A stretch of 64,000 nt of DNA from Mangrovimonas futianensis (GCF_021245805.1 NZ_JAJJNF010000003.1:186001-250000); one strand, 5' to 3'; shown: positions 1 to 9,355, numbered from the stretch's first letter. Notes: a model not told the origin generated them from the letters alone. A program made the numbers and translations.

Positions 1-520
1 GGTTCTTGGATGGGCTGGTCAAAAGTTAGGGAAGAAATTTGCTACTCCTATTTTTGACGGTGCTACTCTAGACCAGATCAATGAGTTTACTGATGAAGCT
101 GGAATCCCAAGATTTGGACATACTTACTTATATGACGGTGGAACAGGTGATCGTTTTGACCAACCTGCAACTGTTGGTGTTATCTACATGTTGAAATTAG
201 GTCACATGGTTGATGATAAGATGCACGCCCGTTCTATTGGTCCTTACTCATTGATTACGCAACAACCTTTAGGTGGTAAAGCACAATTTGGAGGTCAGCG
301 TTTTGGTGAGATGGAGGTTTGGGCTCTTGAAGCTTATGGTGCTTCAAGTACTCTAAGAGAAATCTTGACCGTTAAATCTGATGACGTTATAGGAAGAGCT
401 AAAACATACGAAAGTATTGTTAAAGGTGAGCCTATGCCAGAACCTGGATTACCAGAGTCTTTCAACGTATTGATGCATGAATTGAAAGGTCTTGGACTAG
501 ACATTAGATTAGAGGAATAA
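1..520 (+). CDS. rpoB: RNA polymerase beta subunit, C-terminal part (partial)
   Basis: The frame is open from the left edge of the window (codons from base 2) and ends in TAA at 518-520, giving 172 visible residues. The segment contains the highly conserved beta C-terminus: a GWAGQKLGKK region, an IGPYSLITQQPLGGKAQFGG block and RFGEMEVWALEAYGAS, which form the switch-3/clamp part that contacts beta-prime. The product is the beta subunit of core RNA polymerase. The 5' part lies outside the window, so length and N-terminal domains cannot be judged. It is followed after 69 bases by rpoC in the usual rpoBC order, with a strong hairpin between the two genes. Confidence 0.98.
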   Translation, partial: VLGWAGQKLGKKFATPIFDGATLDQINEFTDEAGIPRFGHTYLYDGGTGDRFDQPATVGVIYMLKLGHMVDDKMHARSIGPYSLITQQPLGGKAQFGGQRFGEMEVWALEAYGASSTLREILTVKSDDVIGRAKTYESIVKGEPMPEPGLPESFNVLMHELKGLGLDIRLEE

Positions 521-526
521 TATATC

Positions 527-554
527 GTTCACCACCAATTTTTTGGTGGTGAAC
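527..554 (+). promoter_or_regulatory. rpoB-rpoC intergenic hairpin
   Basis: A perfect 12-bp stem (527-538 pairs with 543-554) closes on a TTTT loop between the rpoB stop and the rpoC start. No T-run follows it, so it does not look like a simple terminator. It could be an RNase processing site or an mRNA-stabilising element that sets the beta to beta-prime ratio. Confidence 0.6.
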
Positions 555-589
555 ATTAGTTTACAATTAATTCGATAGTACCATATATT

Positions 590-3500
590 ATGGCAAGAAA
601 ACAAGATAAGAATACAGTACAGAGATTTAATAAAATCTCTATTGGTTTGGCTTCTCCTGAATCTATTTTAGCAGAATCTAGAGGTGAAGTTCTAAAGCCA
701 GAAACTATTAATTATCGAACTCACAAACCAGAGCGTGATGGTTTGTTCTGTGAGCGTATTTTTGGTCCTGTTAAGGATTACGAATGTGCTTGTGGAAAAT
801 ATAAGCGTATCAGATATAAAGGAATTATTTGCGACAGATGTGGTGTTGAAGTGACTGAGAAGAAGGTTCGTCGTGATCGCGTTGGGCATATTAACCTAGT
901 TGTTCCTGTAGCACATATTTGGTATTTCCGTTCTTTACCAAACAAAATTGGTTATTTATTAGGATTGCCTTCCAAAAAGTTGGATATGATTATTTACTAC
1001 GAAAGATACGTAGTTATCCAACCTGGTATTGCTAAAAATGCAGAAGGAGAACCTTTACAAAAAATGGATTTCTTAACGGAGGAAGAATATCTAAATATTT
1101 TAGAATCGATTCCACAAGAAAATCAATACTTAGAAGATACAGATCCAAACAAGTTCATCGCCAAAATGGGTGCTGAATGTTTGATTGAATTGTTAGAAAG
1201 AATTGACCTTGATGGCTTATCATATGAATTAAGACATAAGGCTAATAATGAAACTTCTAAGCAACGTAAAACAGAAGCTTTAAAGCGTTTGCAAGTTGTT
1301 GAAGCGTTACGTGAATCTAACGAAAACAGGGAAAACCGTCCAGAATGGATGATTATGAAGGTGATTCCAGTTATTCCACCAGAGTTACGTCCGTTAGTGC
1401 CATTAGATGGTGGTCGTTTTGCAACTTCAGATTTAAATGACTTATACCGTCGTGTAATCATCCGTAACAATCGTTTGAAGCGTTTGGTAGAAATCAAGGC
1501 TCCAGAAGTGATTTTGCGTAATGAGAAGCGTATGTTACAAGAGTCTGTGGATTCATTATTTGATAACACTCGTAAGTCTTCTGCTGTTAAAACAGATTCA
1601 AATAGACCCCTTAAATCTTTATCAGACTCGCTTAAAGGTAAGCAAGGACGTTTCCGTCAAAACTTATTAGGTAAGCGTGTTGACTATTCTGCTCGTTCTG
1701 TAATTGTTGTAGGACCAGAATTGAAATTGTATGAGTGTGGTTTACCAAAAGATATGGCGGCTGAACTTTACAAACCTTTTGTAATCCGTAAATTGATTGA
1801 AAGAGGTATTGTAAAAACCGTTAAGTCTGCTAAGAAAATTATAGATAGAAGAGAGCCTGTGGTTTGGGATATTTTGGATAATGTCATTAAAGGACATCCA
1901 GTATTACTAAACCGTGCTCCTACATTACACCGTTTAGGTATTCAAGCTTTCCAGCCTAAATTAATTGAAGGTAAGGCTATCCAGTTGCACCCATTGGTAA
2001 CTACGGCTTTTAATGCCGACTTTGATGGGGATCAAATGGCAGTTCACTTACCATTAGGACCAGAAGCTATTTTGGAAGCTCAATTATTAATGTTGGCTTC
2101 TCACAATATCTTGAATCCAGCAAACGGATCTCCTGTAGCGGTTCCTTCTCAGGACATGGTACTTGGTCTTTATTATATGACCAAAGAGCGTCGTTCTACT
2201 GATGAAGTTAAAATCAAAGGTGAAGGATTGACCTTCTATTCTCCTGAAGAAGTAGTAATTGCTTATAATGAGAAGCGTGTTAACTTGAATGCTGCAATTA
2301 AAGTAAGAACCTTTGATTTCAATGAAGAAGGAAAAATTGCACTTCAAATTATAGAAACTACCGTAGGACGTGTATTGTTTAACCAAACAGTTCCACATTC
2401 TGCAGGATATATCAATGAGGTTTTAACTAAAAAATCTTTAAGAAATATTATCGGTAGAATCTTGAAAGTTACTAGTGTTCCTGAAACAGCTGATTTCTTG
2501 GATGAAATCAAAGAATTAGGATATCGTTTCGCTTTCCAAGGTGGATTATCATTTAGTTTAGGAGATATTATCATCCCTGCTGAGAAGCAAAGCATGATTG
2601 ACCGTGCCAATACACAAGTTGACGGTATCATGATGAACTATAACATGGGATTGATTACCAATAATGAGCGTTATAACCAGGTGATTGATATTTGGACTTC
2701 TACCAATGCTGAATTGACTGAATTGTCAATGAAACGTATTAGAGAAGATCAACAAGGATTCAACTCGGTATATATGATGCTTGACTCTGGTGCAAGGGGA
2801 TCTAAAGAACAGATTCGTCAGTTAACTGGTATGCGTGGTTTGATGGCTAAGCCTAAAAAATCAACTGCTGGTGGTGGTGAAATTATTGAAAACCCGATTC
2901 TTTCTAACTTTAAGGAAGGTCTTTCAATTCTTGAATACTTTATCTCTACCCACGGTGCTCGTAAAGGTCTTGCGGATACGGCTCTTAAAACGGCAGATGC
3001 TGGTTACTTAACCCGTCGTTTGGTGGATGTGTCTCAGGATGTTATTATCAACACTGAGGATTGTGGTACGTTAAGAGGAGTAGAGGTTTCTGCACTTAAG
3101 AAAAATGATGAGATTGTTGAGTCATTATCTGACAGATTAATTGGACGTATTTCATTGAATGATGTATACGATCCGTTAACTGATGAGTTATTGGTTTCTT
3201 CAGGTGACCTAATTGATGAGAAAATTGCCAAGGCTATTGAAAACTCTCCATTAGAGTCGATTGAAGCACGTTCTCCATTAACATGTGAGGCACAACAAGG
3301 TATCTGTTCTAAATGTTATGGTAGCAATTTAGCTACTGGTAAGATGGTTCAAAGAGGTGAGGCTGTTGGTGTTGTTGCAGCACAGTCCATTGGTGAGCCT
3401 GGTACTCAGTTAACACTTCGTACGTTCCACGTAGGAGGTATTGCAGGTAACATTTCAGAAGAAAATAAATTGATCGTTAAGTTTGATGGTGTTGCTGAAA

Positions 3501-4891
3501 TCGATGACCTTAAAACTGTTAAGGGAGAAGATAATGAAGGTAATGAAGTAGATATCGTTATCTCTAGAACATCAGAACTTAAACTTGTTGATAAGAAAAC
3601 AGGAATTGTTTTAAGTACAAACAACATTCCTTATGGTTCTAGCATCTTTATTAAAGATGGTCAAGATCTTAAGAAAGGAGATGTAGTATGTCAATGGGAT
3701 CCATATAACGGGGTAATTATCTCTGAGTTTGCTGGTAAGGTGAAATATGAAAACATCGAACAAGGTGTGACATATCAAGTTGAAATCGATGAGCAAACAG
3801 GATTCCAAGAAAAAGTAATTTCTGAATCTAGAAATAAAAAGTTAATCCCTACACTTCATATCGAAGATTCTAAGGGAGAAACTATTAGATCTTACAACCT
3901 ACCGGTTGGCGCTCACTTGATGATTAATGATGGAGAGAAGATTAAAGTAGGTAAAATCTTGGTTAAGATACCTCGTAAATCTGCTAAGGCAGGGGATATT
4001 ACGGGAGGTTTACCACGTGTAACAGAATTGTTTGAAGCACGTAATCCTTCTAACCCAGCAGTAGTAAGTGAAATTGATGGTGTTGTTTCTTTCGGAAAAA
4101 TCAAGAGAGGTAACCGTGAAATTATCGTTGAGTCCAAATTAGGAGAAATTAAGAAGTACTTAGTTAAACTATCAAATCAAATCTTGGTACAAGAGAATGA
4201 CTTTGTGAAAGCTGGTATGCCATTGTCTGATGGATCAATTACTCCAGATGATATCTTAAATATCAAAGGACCATCTGCTGTACAACAGTACTTAGTGAAC
4301 GAAGTTCAAGAAGTATACCGTTTACAAGGGGTGAAGATTAATGATAAGCACTTTGAGGTTATTGTAAGACAAATGATGCGTAAGGTACAAATCATTGATT
4401 CTGGTGATACCACGTTCTTAGAAGATCAATTAGCTCATAAATCTGATTTCATTAACGAAAATGACAAGATTTTCGGAATGAAGGTTGTTGAAGATGCTGG
4501 TGATTCTGATAACTTGAAGCCAGGTCAAATTCTTACTCCAAGAGAATTGAGAGATGAGAACTCTATTTTACGTAGAGAAGATAAGAATCTGGTTGTAGCT
4601 AGAGACGCTAGACCAGCTACAGCTTCTCCGATTTTACAAGGTATTACAAGAGCGTCACTACAAACTAAGTCATTTATCTCTGCAGCTTCCTTCCAGGAAA
4701 CTACTAAAGTTCTTAACGAAGCAGCTGTAAATGGAAAAGTAGACTATCTTGAAGGACTAAAAGAAAATGTTATTGTAGGTCACAGAATTCCAGCTGGTAC
4801 TGGTATGAGAACCTATGACAATATAATAGTTGGTTCTAAAGAGGAGTTTGAAGAGATGATGCAAGCCAAACAAGAAGTAAATTATAACTAA
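590..4891 (+). CDS. rpoC: RNA polymerase beta-prime subunit
   Basis: Full-length beta-prime subunit of 1433 residues, the size normal for Bacteroidota. The N-terminal zinc ribbon has Cys66, Cys68, Cys81 and Cys84. The catalytic Mg-binding motif NADFDGD lies at residues 475-481 with Asp477, Asp479 and Asp481. A second zinc site with a CEAQQGICSKC stretch lies near residues 899-913, followed by the trigger-loop region with GEPGTQLTLRTFHVGG. A long insert-rich region with hybrid-motif folds precedes the C-terminus. The ATG at 590 begins the standard MARKQDKN N-terminus. It is co-transcribed with rpoB and ends just before a hairpin with a T-run. Confidence 0.99.
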   Translation: MARKQDKNTVQRFNKISIGLASPESILAESRGEVLKPETINYRTHKPERDGLFCERIFGPVKDYECACGKYKRIRYKGIICDRCGVEVTEKKVRRDRVGHINLVVPVAHIWYFRSLPNKIGYLLGLPSKKLDMIIYYERYVVIQPGIAKNAEGEPLQKMDFLTEEEYLNILESIPQENQYLEDTDPNKFIAKMGAECLIELLERIDLDGLSYELRHKANNETSKQRKTEALKRLQVVEALRESNENRENRPEWMIMKVIPVIPPELRPLVPLDGGRFATSDLNDLYRRVIIRNNRLKRLVEIKAPEVILRNEKRMLQESVDSLFDNTRKSSAVKTDSNRPLKSLSDSLKGKQGRFRQNLLGKRVDYSARSVIVVGPELKLYECGLPKDMAAELYKPFVIRKLIERGIVKTVKSAKKIIDRREPVVWDILDNVIKGHPVLLNRAPTLHRLGIQAFQPKLIEGKAIQLHPLVTTAFNADFDGDQMAVHLPLGPEAILEAQLLMLASHNILNPANGSPVAVPSQDMVLGLYYMTKERRSTDEVKIKGEGLTFYSPEEVVIAYNEKRVNLNAAIKVRTFDFNEEGKIALQIIETTVGRVLFNQTVPHSAGYINEVLTKKSLRNIIGRILKVTSVPETADFLDEIKELGYRFAFQGGLSFSLGDIIIPAEKQSMIDRANTQVDGIMMNYNMGLITNNERYNQVIDIWTSTNAELTELSMKRIREDQQGFNSVYMMLDSGARGSKEQIRQLTGMRGLMAKPKKSTAGGGEIIENPILSNFKEGLSILEYFISTHGARKGLADTALKTADAGYLTRRLVDVSQDVIINTEDCGTLRGVEVSALKKNDEIVESLSDRLIGRISLNDVYDPLTDELLVSSGDLIDEKIAKAIENSPLESIEARSPLTCEAQQGICSKCYGSNLATGKMVQRGEAVGVVAAQSIGEPGTQLTLRTFHVGGIAGNISEENKLIVKFDGVAEIDDLKTVKGEDNEGNEVDIVISRTSELKLVDKKTGIVLSTNNIPYGSSIFIKDGQDLKKGDVVCQWDPYNGVIISEFAGKVKYENIEQGVTYQVEIDEQTGFQEKVISESRNKKLIPTLHIEDSKGETIRSYNLPVGAHLMINDGEKIKVGKILVKIPRKSAKAGDITGGLPRVTELFEARNPSNPAVVSEIDGVVSFGKIKRGNREIIVESKLGEIKKYLVKLSNQILVQENDFVKAGMPLSDGSITPDDILNIKGPSAVQQYLVNEVQEVYRLQGVKINDKHFEVIVRQMMRKVQIIDSGDTTFLEDQLAHKSDFINENDKIFGMKVVEDAGDSDNLKPGQILTPRELRDENSILRREDKNLVVARDARPATASPILQGITRASLQTKSFISAASFQETTKVLNEAAVNGKVDYLEGLKENVIVGHRIPAGTGMRTYDNIIVGSKEEFEEMMQAKQEVNYN

Positions 4892-4926
4892 AAAGAATTC
4901 CCGCGTTAAGCGGGATTCTTTTTTTA
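4891..4926 (+). terminator. Terminator after rpoC
   Basis: A GC-rich stem (CCCGC / GCGGG with flanking AGAAT / ATTCT and one bulged T) closes on GTTAA and is followed by a run of seven T. It begins at the rpoC stop codon and ends 18 bases before the next ATG. Confidence 0.85.
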
Positions 4927-4943
4927 ATTCATATCAAAGTATT

Positions 4944-5261
4944 ATGGCAGAAGATCAAAAAAATAAAAAGCCAGGACAAATTAATATTGAATTGGATGAA
5001 AAAGTAGCAGAAGGAACTTATTCCAATCTGGCTATAATAAATCATTCGGTTTCAGAATTTGTAGTGGATTTTATAAGTATTATGCCAGGAACACCTAAGA
5101 GTAAGGTGAAATCTCGTATTATTTTGACACCACAACATGCCAAACGTTTGTTGAAAGCCTTAGCCGATAATGTGCAAAGATTTGAAAATAATCATGGTGA
5201 AATCAAAGATTATGAGCAACCACCGATTCCATTGAATTTTGGGCCTACAGGTGAAGCCTAA
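4944..5261 (+). CDS. DUF3467 family protein
   Basis: A 105-residue cytoplasmic protein without signal or membrane segment. The sequence has the DUF3467 pattern: a GQINIELDE start, a central YSNLAIINHSVSEFVVDF segment, KSRIILTPQHAKRLLKAL and a C-terminal helix rich in Asn and Glu. The biochemical role of the family is unknown. In Bacteroidota this gene commonly follows rpoC (from memory), and here it starts 52 bases after it, beyond the rpoC terminator. It probably depends on read-through or a promoter hidden in that terminator. A strong convergent terminator closes the unit. Confidence 0.85.
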   Translation: MAEDQKNKKPGQINIELDEKVAEGTYSNLAIINHSVSEFVVDFISIMPGTPKSKVKSRIILTPQHAKRLLKALADNVQRFENNHGEIKDYEQPPIPLNFGPTGEA

Positions 5262-5263
5262 TT

Positions 5264-5305
5264 AAAACAAAAAACCCTTTGAACATTCAAAGGGTTTTTT
5301 GTTTT
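5264..5305. terminator. Bidirectional terminator between DUF3467 and Fer4_19 genes
   Basis: A 20-bp stem (5264-5283 with 5286-5305) with a two-base CA loop has A-rich left and T-rich right arms (AAACCC / GGGTTT core). It lies between convergent genes and can terminate both. Confidence 0.9.
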
Positions 5306-5316
5306 TTAAAAGTTAG

Positions 5317-5550
5317 TTAGCTTGCTTGTTTCTTTGTGTTTCTACAATACTTCAAAGCCTTTGAAGGGCATTTCTTGATTTGGTTGATAATTCTTTCAGA
5401 CTCAGCACCATCGAGTTTAACCCATGGAATAACTGATGTTCTAAAAACATCCGAAAGTTCTTTAGCACATCTTTCGGCATGAATACACAACCTAGGTTCG
5501 TAGGTTACAGTAATGTCTTCATTACTGTACACATTGGCATGTGTTTCCAT
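5317..5550 (-). CDS. Small Fer4_19 / YjdI-type ferredoxin-like protein
   Basis: Seventy-seven residues when started at the ATG at 5550; an in-frame TTG ten codons earlier is less likely. Cys22, Cys28, Cys61 (in a CPSKAL motif) and Cys69, with the VFRTSVIPWV segment between them, fit the divergent single-cluster ferredoxin family Fer4_19. These proteins are thought to hold one [4Fe-4S] (or [3Fe-4S]) cluster and to act in small-scale electron transfer or sensing; the partner is not known. It lies alone on the minus strand, upstream of nothing co-directional, and shares a terminator with the DUF3467 gene. The gap 5551-5702 to prfC holds no gene. Confidence 0.75.
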   Translation of the reverse strand: METHANVYSNEDITVTYEPRLCIHAERCAKELSDVFRTSVIPWVKLDGAESERIINQIKKCPSKALKYCRNTKKQAS

Positions 5551-5702
5551 AAGTAGATTATTTTTGGGGTTTATAATCAAGTATGAATTTACAGATTGTT
5601 TTTAATATTTTCATAAAAAAATCGACAATCAGCATCTTTATTTTTAAATATTCTCAATTTCGTATAATAATTCTTACGGAATTGATATCGTTATTTAAAT
5701 TA

Positions 5703-7292
5703 TTAATTAAATTCTGATGTTAAATGAAACTTAATACTAGGATATTTTTGTTGTGTCATTTGTAATGAAAACATCGAGTCTGCCAAAAATACGAGTTGGC
5801 CTCTTTTATCTTTAGCCAAATAGCGTTGTTTTACTCTTAAGAATTCTTTGTATTCTTCATTTTTTGGATCATTAGGATCTACCCAGCATGCTTTGTGTAC
5901 CGCAACACTTTCATAAGTACATTTAGCCCCATATTCATGCTCCAATCGATATTGTATGACTTCATATTGAAGTGCTCCTACAGTTCCAATGACTTTACGA
6001 CCGTTGAGTTCCAATGTAAATAACTGGGCAACACCTTCATCCATTAATTGATCAATACCTTTATTTAGTTGTTTTGATTTTAGTGGATCAGCGTTATTGA
6101 TGTATCTAAAGTGTTCCGGAGAGAAACTAGGAATTCCTTTGTAATGGATTTCTTCTCCTTCCGTCAAGGTATCTCCAATTTTAAAGTTTCCTGTATCGTG
6201 AAGTCCTACAATATCTCCTGGAAAGGAGATATCTACAATTTCTTTTTTCTCAGCAAAAAAGGCATTCGGACTTGAGAATTTTAATTTTTTACCATGGCGT
6301 ACGTGTAGGTAAGGTGTATTGCGCTTAAATTCTCCAGAAACAATTTTTATAAAGGCCAATCGGTCTCTGTGATTGGGATCCATGTTGGCATGGATTTTAA
6401 ATACAAATCCGGAAAAACTTGTTTCATCAGGTTGTACCAAGCGTTCTTCACTTTGTTTAGGTCTGGGTTTCGGTGCAATCTCCACAAAGCAATCTAAAAG
6501 TTCACGCACTCCGAAGTTATTAAGAGCAGAGCCAAAAAATACTGGTTGCTGTTCTCCATTTAAGTAAGCCTCCTTATCAAATGTAGGGTAGATACCTTCA
6601 ACCAACTCAACCTCTTCCCTTAAAGTATTGGCGGCTTTTTCTCCTACTAATTTATCTAATTCGGGAGCACCAAGATCATTGATTTCTATAGTTTCCTCTA
6701 TATCCTTTCTACTATCACCTGTAAATAGATTGATATTTTTCTCCCAGATATTATAGATACCTTTAAATTCATATCCCATACCTATAGGAAAACTTAATGG
6801 CACTACGTGAAGCCCTAATTTTTGTTCGATTTCATCCAATAGGTCAAAGGCATCCTTTCCTTCTCGGTCTAATTTATTGATGAAAACAATCATAGGAATG
6901 TTTCTCATCCTACAAACTTCAACCAACTTTTCAGTTTGTTCCTCAACCCCTTTAGCCACATCAATTACTACAATCACACTATCTACAGCCGTTAAGGTTC
7001 TAAAGGTGTCTTCGGCAAAATCCTTGTGCCCGGGAGTGTCCAAAATGTTAATTTTAAAACCATCATATTCAAAAGCTAGAACAGAGGTTGCAACGGAAAT
7101 TCCACGTTGACGTTCAATTTCCATAAAGTCACTAGTTGCTCCTTTCTTTATTTTGTTGCTTTTTACAGCACCTGCTTCTTGAATAGCACCTCCAAATAAA
7201 AGTAGCTTCTCTGTTAAGGTTGTTTTACCTGCATCTGGATGCGAAATAATTCCAAAGGTTCTTCTTCTGTTGATTTCTTTTATAAAACTCAT
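5703..7292 (-). CDS. prfC: Peptide chain release factor 3
   Basis: Translational GTPase of 529 residues that recycles RF1/RF2 from the ribosome after peptide release. Visible motifs are the P-loop GIISHPDAGKTT (14-25), the switch II DTPGH (85-89) and NKLD (139-142), followed by EF-Tu-like domain 2 and the RF3-specific C-terminal domain. The ATG at 7292 gives the standard MSFIKEI start; an in-frame TTG four codons upstream is discounted. The length is normal for RF3. The gene is divergent from idi across a 120-base gap. Confidence 0.97.
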   Translation of the reverse strand: MSFIKEINRRRTFGIISHPDAGKTTLTEKLLLFGGAIQEAGAVKSNKIKKGATSDFMEIERQRGISVATSVLAFEYDGFKINILDTPGHKDFAEDTFRTLTAVDSVIVVIDVAKGVEEQTEKLVEVCRMRNIPMIVFINKLDREGKDAFDLLDEIEQKLGLHVVPLSFPIGMGYEFKGIYNIWEKNINLFTGDSRKDIEETIEINDLGAPELDKLVGEKAANTLREEVELVEGIYPTFDKEAYLNGEQQPVFFGSALNNFGVRELLDCFVEIAPKPRPKQSEERLVQPDETSFSGFVFKIHANMDPNHRDRLAFIKIVSGEFKRNTPYLHVRHGKKLKFSSPNAFFAEKKEIVDISFPGDIVGLHDTGNFKIGDTLTEGEEIHYKGIPSFSPEHFRYINNADPLKSKQLNKGIDQLMDEGVAQLFTLELNGRKVIGTVGALQYEVIQYRLEHEYGAKCTYESVAVHKACWVDPNDPKNEEYKEFLRVKQRYLAKDKRGQLVFLADSMFSLQMTQQKYPSIKFHLTSEFN

Positions 7293-7372
7293 ATTTTCAC
7301 TCAAATGGGTTGCAAAGATACTATTATTAATGTCATATCGATAGTGAGTATGTCTATGATTTAATTTTAATA

Positions 7373-7380
7373 TAAGTTTG
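7373..7380 (+). promoter_or_regulatory. Candidate -7 element for idi
   Basis: TAAGTTTG matches the Bacteroidota TAnnTTTG -7 consensus, 37 bases before the idi ATG. No TTG stands at the expected -33 spacing, so this is a weak call. Confidence 0.35.
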
Positions 7381-7416
7381 ATTAAATTTTTAAATCAGGA
7401 TTGGTATTTTTACACT

Positions 7417-7944
7417 ATGAAAGAGGAGAAAGTTATTTTAGTTAACGAAAAGGATGAACCCATTGGGTTGATGGAAAAAATGGAAGCACATGAAAAGGGT
7501 TTGCTTCACAGGGCTTTTTCAGTATTTGTTTTTAATGATAGAAATGAACTTATGTTGCAGCAAAGAGCTGCCCATAAATACCATTCCCCATTTTTATGGA
7601 CCAATACCTGTTGTAGCCATCAAAGAGAAGGGGAGAGCAATATAGAAGCTGGAAAGAGAAGGTTGATGGAAGAAATGGGGTTTTCTTGTGATTTAGAGGA
7701 TACAATATCCTTTATTTATAAGGCTCCTTTTGACAACGGATTGACAGAACACGAATTTGACCACATTCTAATAGGGCACTATAATGAAGCTCCACAACTC
7801 AACCCGGATGAAGTTATGGATTGGAAATGGATGACGTTGGAAGAAGTTCATGCTGACATAGCTTCACATCCTGAAAAATATACAGCGTGGTTTAAAATAA
7901 TCTTTGATAAATTTTACGAACATATCAATATTTCAAAGGCATGA
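7417..7944 (+). CDS. idi: Isopentenyl-diphosphate delta-isomerase, type I
   Basis: Interconverts isopentenyl and dimethylallyl diphosphate for isoprenoid synthesis (quinones, undecaprenol, carotenoids). Type I (Nudix fold) features are clear: TNTCCSH with catalytic Cys65 and metal ligand His68, a GKRRLMEEMG Nudix helix at 79-88, and the EHEFDH segment (111-116) carrying the catalytic acid. Started at the ATG at 7417 (175 residues), because the 13 codons upstream begin with TTG and overlap the presumed promoter. Its last bases overlap the next start codon (ATGA), so translation is probably coupled to the PTPS gene. Confidence 0.95.
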   Translation: MKEEKVILVNEKDEPIGLMEKMEAHEKGLLHRAFSVFVFNDRNELMLQQRAAHKYHSPFLWTNTCCSHQREGESNIEAGKRRLMEEMGFSCDLEDTISFIYKAPFDNGLTEHEFDHILIGHYNEAPQLNPDEVMDWKWMTLEEVHADIASHPEKYTAWFKIIFDKFYEHINISKA

Positions 7945-8351
7945 GATTAACGGTTAGTAGAAAAGCACATTTTAATGCAGCTCATAGATTATTCAGAAAG
8001 GATTGGAGTGATGAAAAAAACTTTGAGGTGTTTGGTAAATGTAGTAATCCCCATTTCCATGGTCATAATTACGAGTTAATTGTAAGTGTCACTGGGCGAA
8101 TCAATCCTGAGACTGGATTTGTAATAGATATGAAGTTTCTTAAGGAATTGATTAGAGAAGAAATAGAGGAGGCTTTTGATCATAAGAATCTCAATCTAGA
8201 AGTTGAAGAATTTAAAGATTTAAACCCAACCGCCGAGAATATAGCTGTCGTTATTTATAAAAAATTACGTCCCAAATTACGAGAACAAGTAGATTTGGAA
8301 GTTACCCTTTATGAAACCCCAAGAAATTTTGTAACCTATACAGGTAGTTAA
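7941..8351 (+). CDS. 6-pyruvoyl tetrahydropterin synthase / QueD family protein
   Basis: A 136-residue T-fold enzyme. Zinc ligands are His15, His40 and His42, and the nucleophile is Cys34 in a CSNPHFHGHNY motif. The five-residue spacing between Cys and HGH resembles eukaryotic-type PTPS more than the CxxxHGH of E. coli QueD. It could make 6-carboxy-tetrahydropterin for queuosine or a biopterin-type cofactor; the sequence alone does not decide. FDHKNLN supplies the catalytic Asp-His pair. The gene overlaps idi by four bases and is four bases from manA, so the three probably form one operon. Confidence 0.88.
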   Translation: MRLTVSRKAHFNAAHRLFRKDWSDEKNFEVFGKCSNPHFHGHNYELIVSVTGRINPETGFVIDMKFLKELIREEIEEAFDHKNLNLEVEEFKDLNPTAENIAVVIYKKLRPKLREQVDLEVTLYETPRNFVTYTGS

Positions 8352-8355
8352 TTAT

Positions 8356-9327
8356 ATGAATGAATTATTATACCCCATTAAATTTGAACCTATACTTAAG
8401 GAACGAATTTGGGGAGGTACCAAGCTTAAAACGTATTTTGGAAAATCCAGTAAATTGGAAAAAGTAGGAGAGAGCTGGGAAATAAGTGATGTAAAAGGGG
8501 ATACCTCTGTGGTATCCAATGGACCTTTACAAGGAACAACATTGAAGGAATTACTCACTAAATATAAAGGGGGGCTTATTGGACTTCAGAATTATAAAAT
8601 CTTTAATGACCAGTTTCCTTTACTAATCAAGTTTATTGATGCTAAGGAAGATTTGTCAATTCAATTGCACCCAAATGACCAATTGGCAATGGAGCGTCAT
8701 AATTCTTTTGGAAAGACCGAAATGTGGTATGTGGTACAGGCCGATGAAAATGCCAATTTGATTGTGGGATTTAATCAGAAGGTGACTCCAGGAGTTTACT
8801 TGGAAAATTTGGAAAATAAAACCTTACCGGCTATTCTGAATACTGAGAAAGTGAAAGCAGGTGATACCTTTTTTATTGAAGTAGGTAGAATACATGCTAT
8901 AGGTGCGGGAGTTATGGTAGCTGAGATCCAACAAACATCTGATATTACCTATAGGGTTTATGATTGGGATCGCCTAGATGACCATGGAAATTCCAGGGAG
9001 CTTCATAATGATTTGGCTATAGATGCCATTAACTATGATATGCCTGATAATTTCAAAATATCATATGAGAAGACGGTTAACCAAACAAATGAGATGGTAG
9101 AATGTCCCTATTTTAAAACCAACTTCATCCATTTGACAGATACCTTAATTAAGCATAACAGTAAGGATTCCTTCTTGATTTATATGTGTGTGGAAGGGGA
9201 AGCAGAAATTCAAACCCAAGATTACAAAGAAACCATTAAGCTAGGAGAAACCGTGCTTCTTCCAGCGGCTGTAGAGCATTTTAAAATATTGGCTAAGAAT
9301 GCAAAGCTATTGGAAGTTTATGTATAA
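8356..9327 (+). CDS. manA: Mannose-6-phosphate isomerase, class I
   Basis: Interconverts fructose-6-phosphate and mannose-6-phosphate, feeding GDP-mannose and glycan synthesis. It is a cupin-fold zinc enzyme of 323 residues, the short bacterial type. Zinc ligands are visible as Gln103 and His105 (SIQLHPND), Glu122 (GKTEMWY) and His180 (GRIHAIGAG). The ATG at 8356 begins MNELLYPIKF, the usual family start. It follows the PTPS gene by four bases. Confidence 0.95.
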   Translation: MNELLYPIKFEPILKERIWGGTKLKTYFGKSSKLEKVGESWEISDVKGDTSVVSNGPLQGTTLKELLTKYKGGLIGLQNYKIFNDQFPLLIKFIDAKEDLSIQLHPNDQLAMERHNSFGKTEMWYVVQADENANLIVGFNQKVTPGVYLENLENKTLPAILNTEKVKAGDTFFIEVGRIHAIGAGVMVAEIQQTSDITYRVYDWDRLDDHGNSRELHNDLAIDAINYDMPDNFKISYEKTVNQTNEMVECPYFKTNFIHLTDTLIKHNSKDSFLIYMCVEGEAEIQTQDYKETIKLGETVLLPAAVEHFKILAKNAKLLEVYV

Positions 9328-9332
9328 TTTTG
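9325..9332 (+). promoter_or_regulatory. Candidate -7 element inside the manA end
   Basis: TAATTTTG matches TAnnTTTG and overlaps the manA stop region, 24 bases before the next ATG. It could drive the small gene separately. No TTG lies at the expected distance. Confidence 0.35.
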
Positions 9333-9355
9333 CAGATACATTAAAATTATAAATT

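Noticed and set aside
1123..1569. Long open frame antisense to rpoC, 148 codons
   Set aside because: Lies wholly inside rpoC on the other strand, with no ribosome binding site or known motif; a shadow of the rpoC codon pattern.
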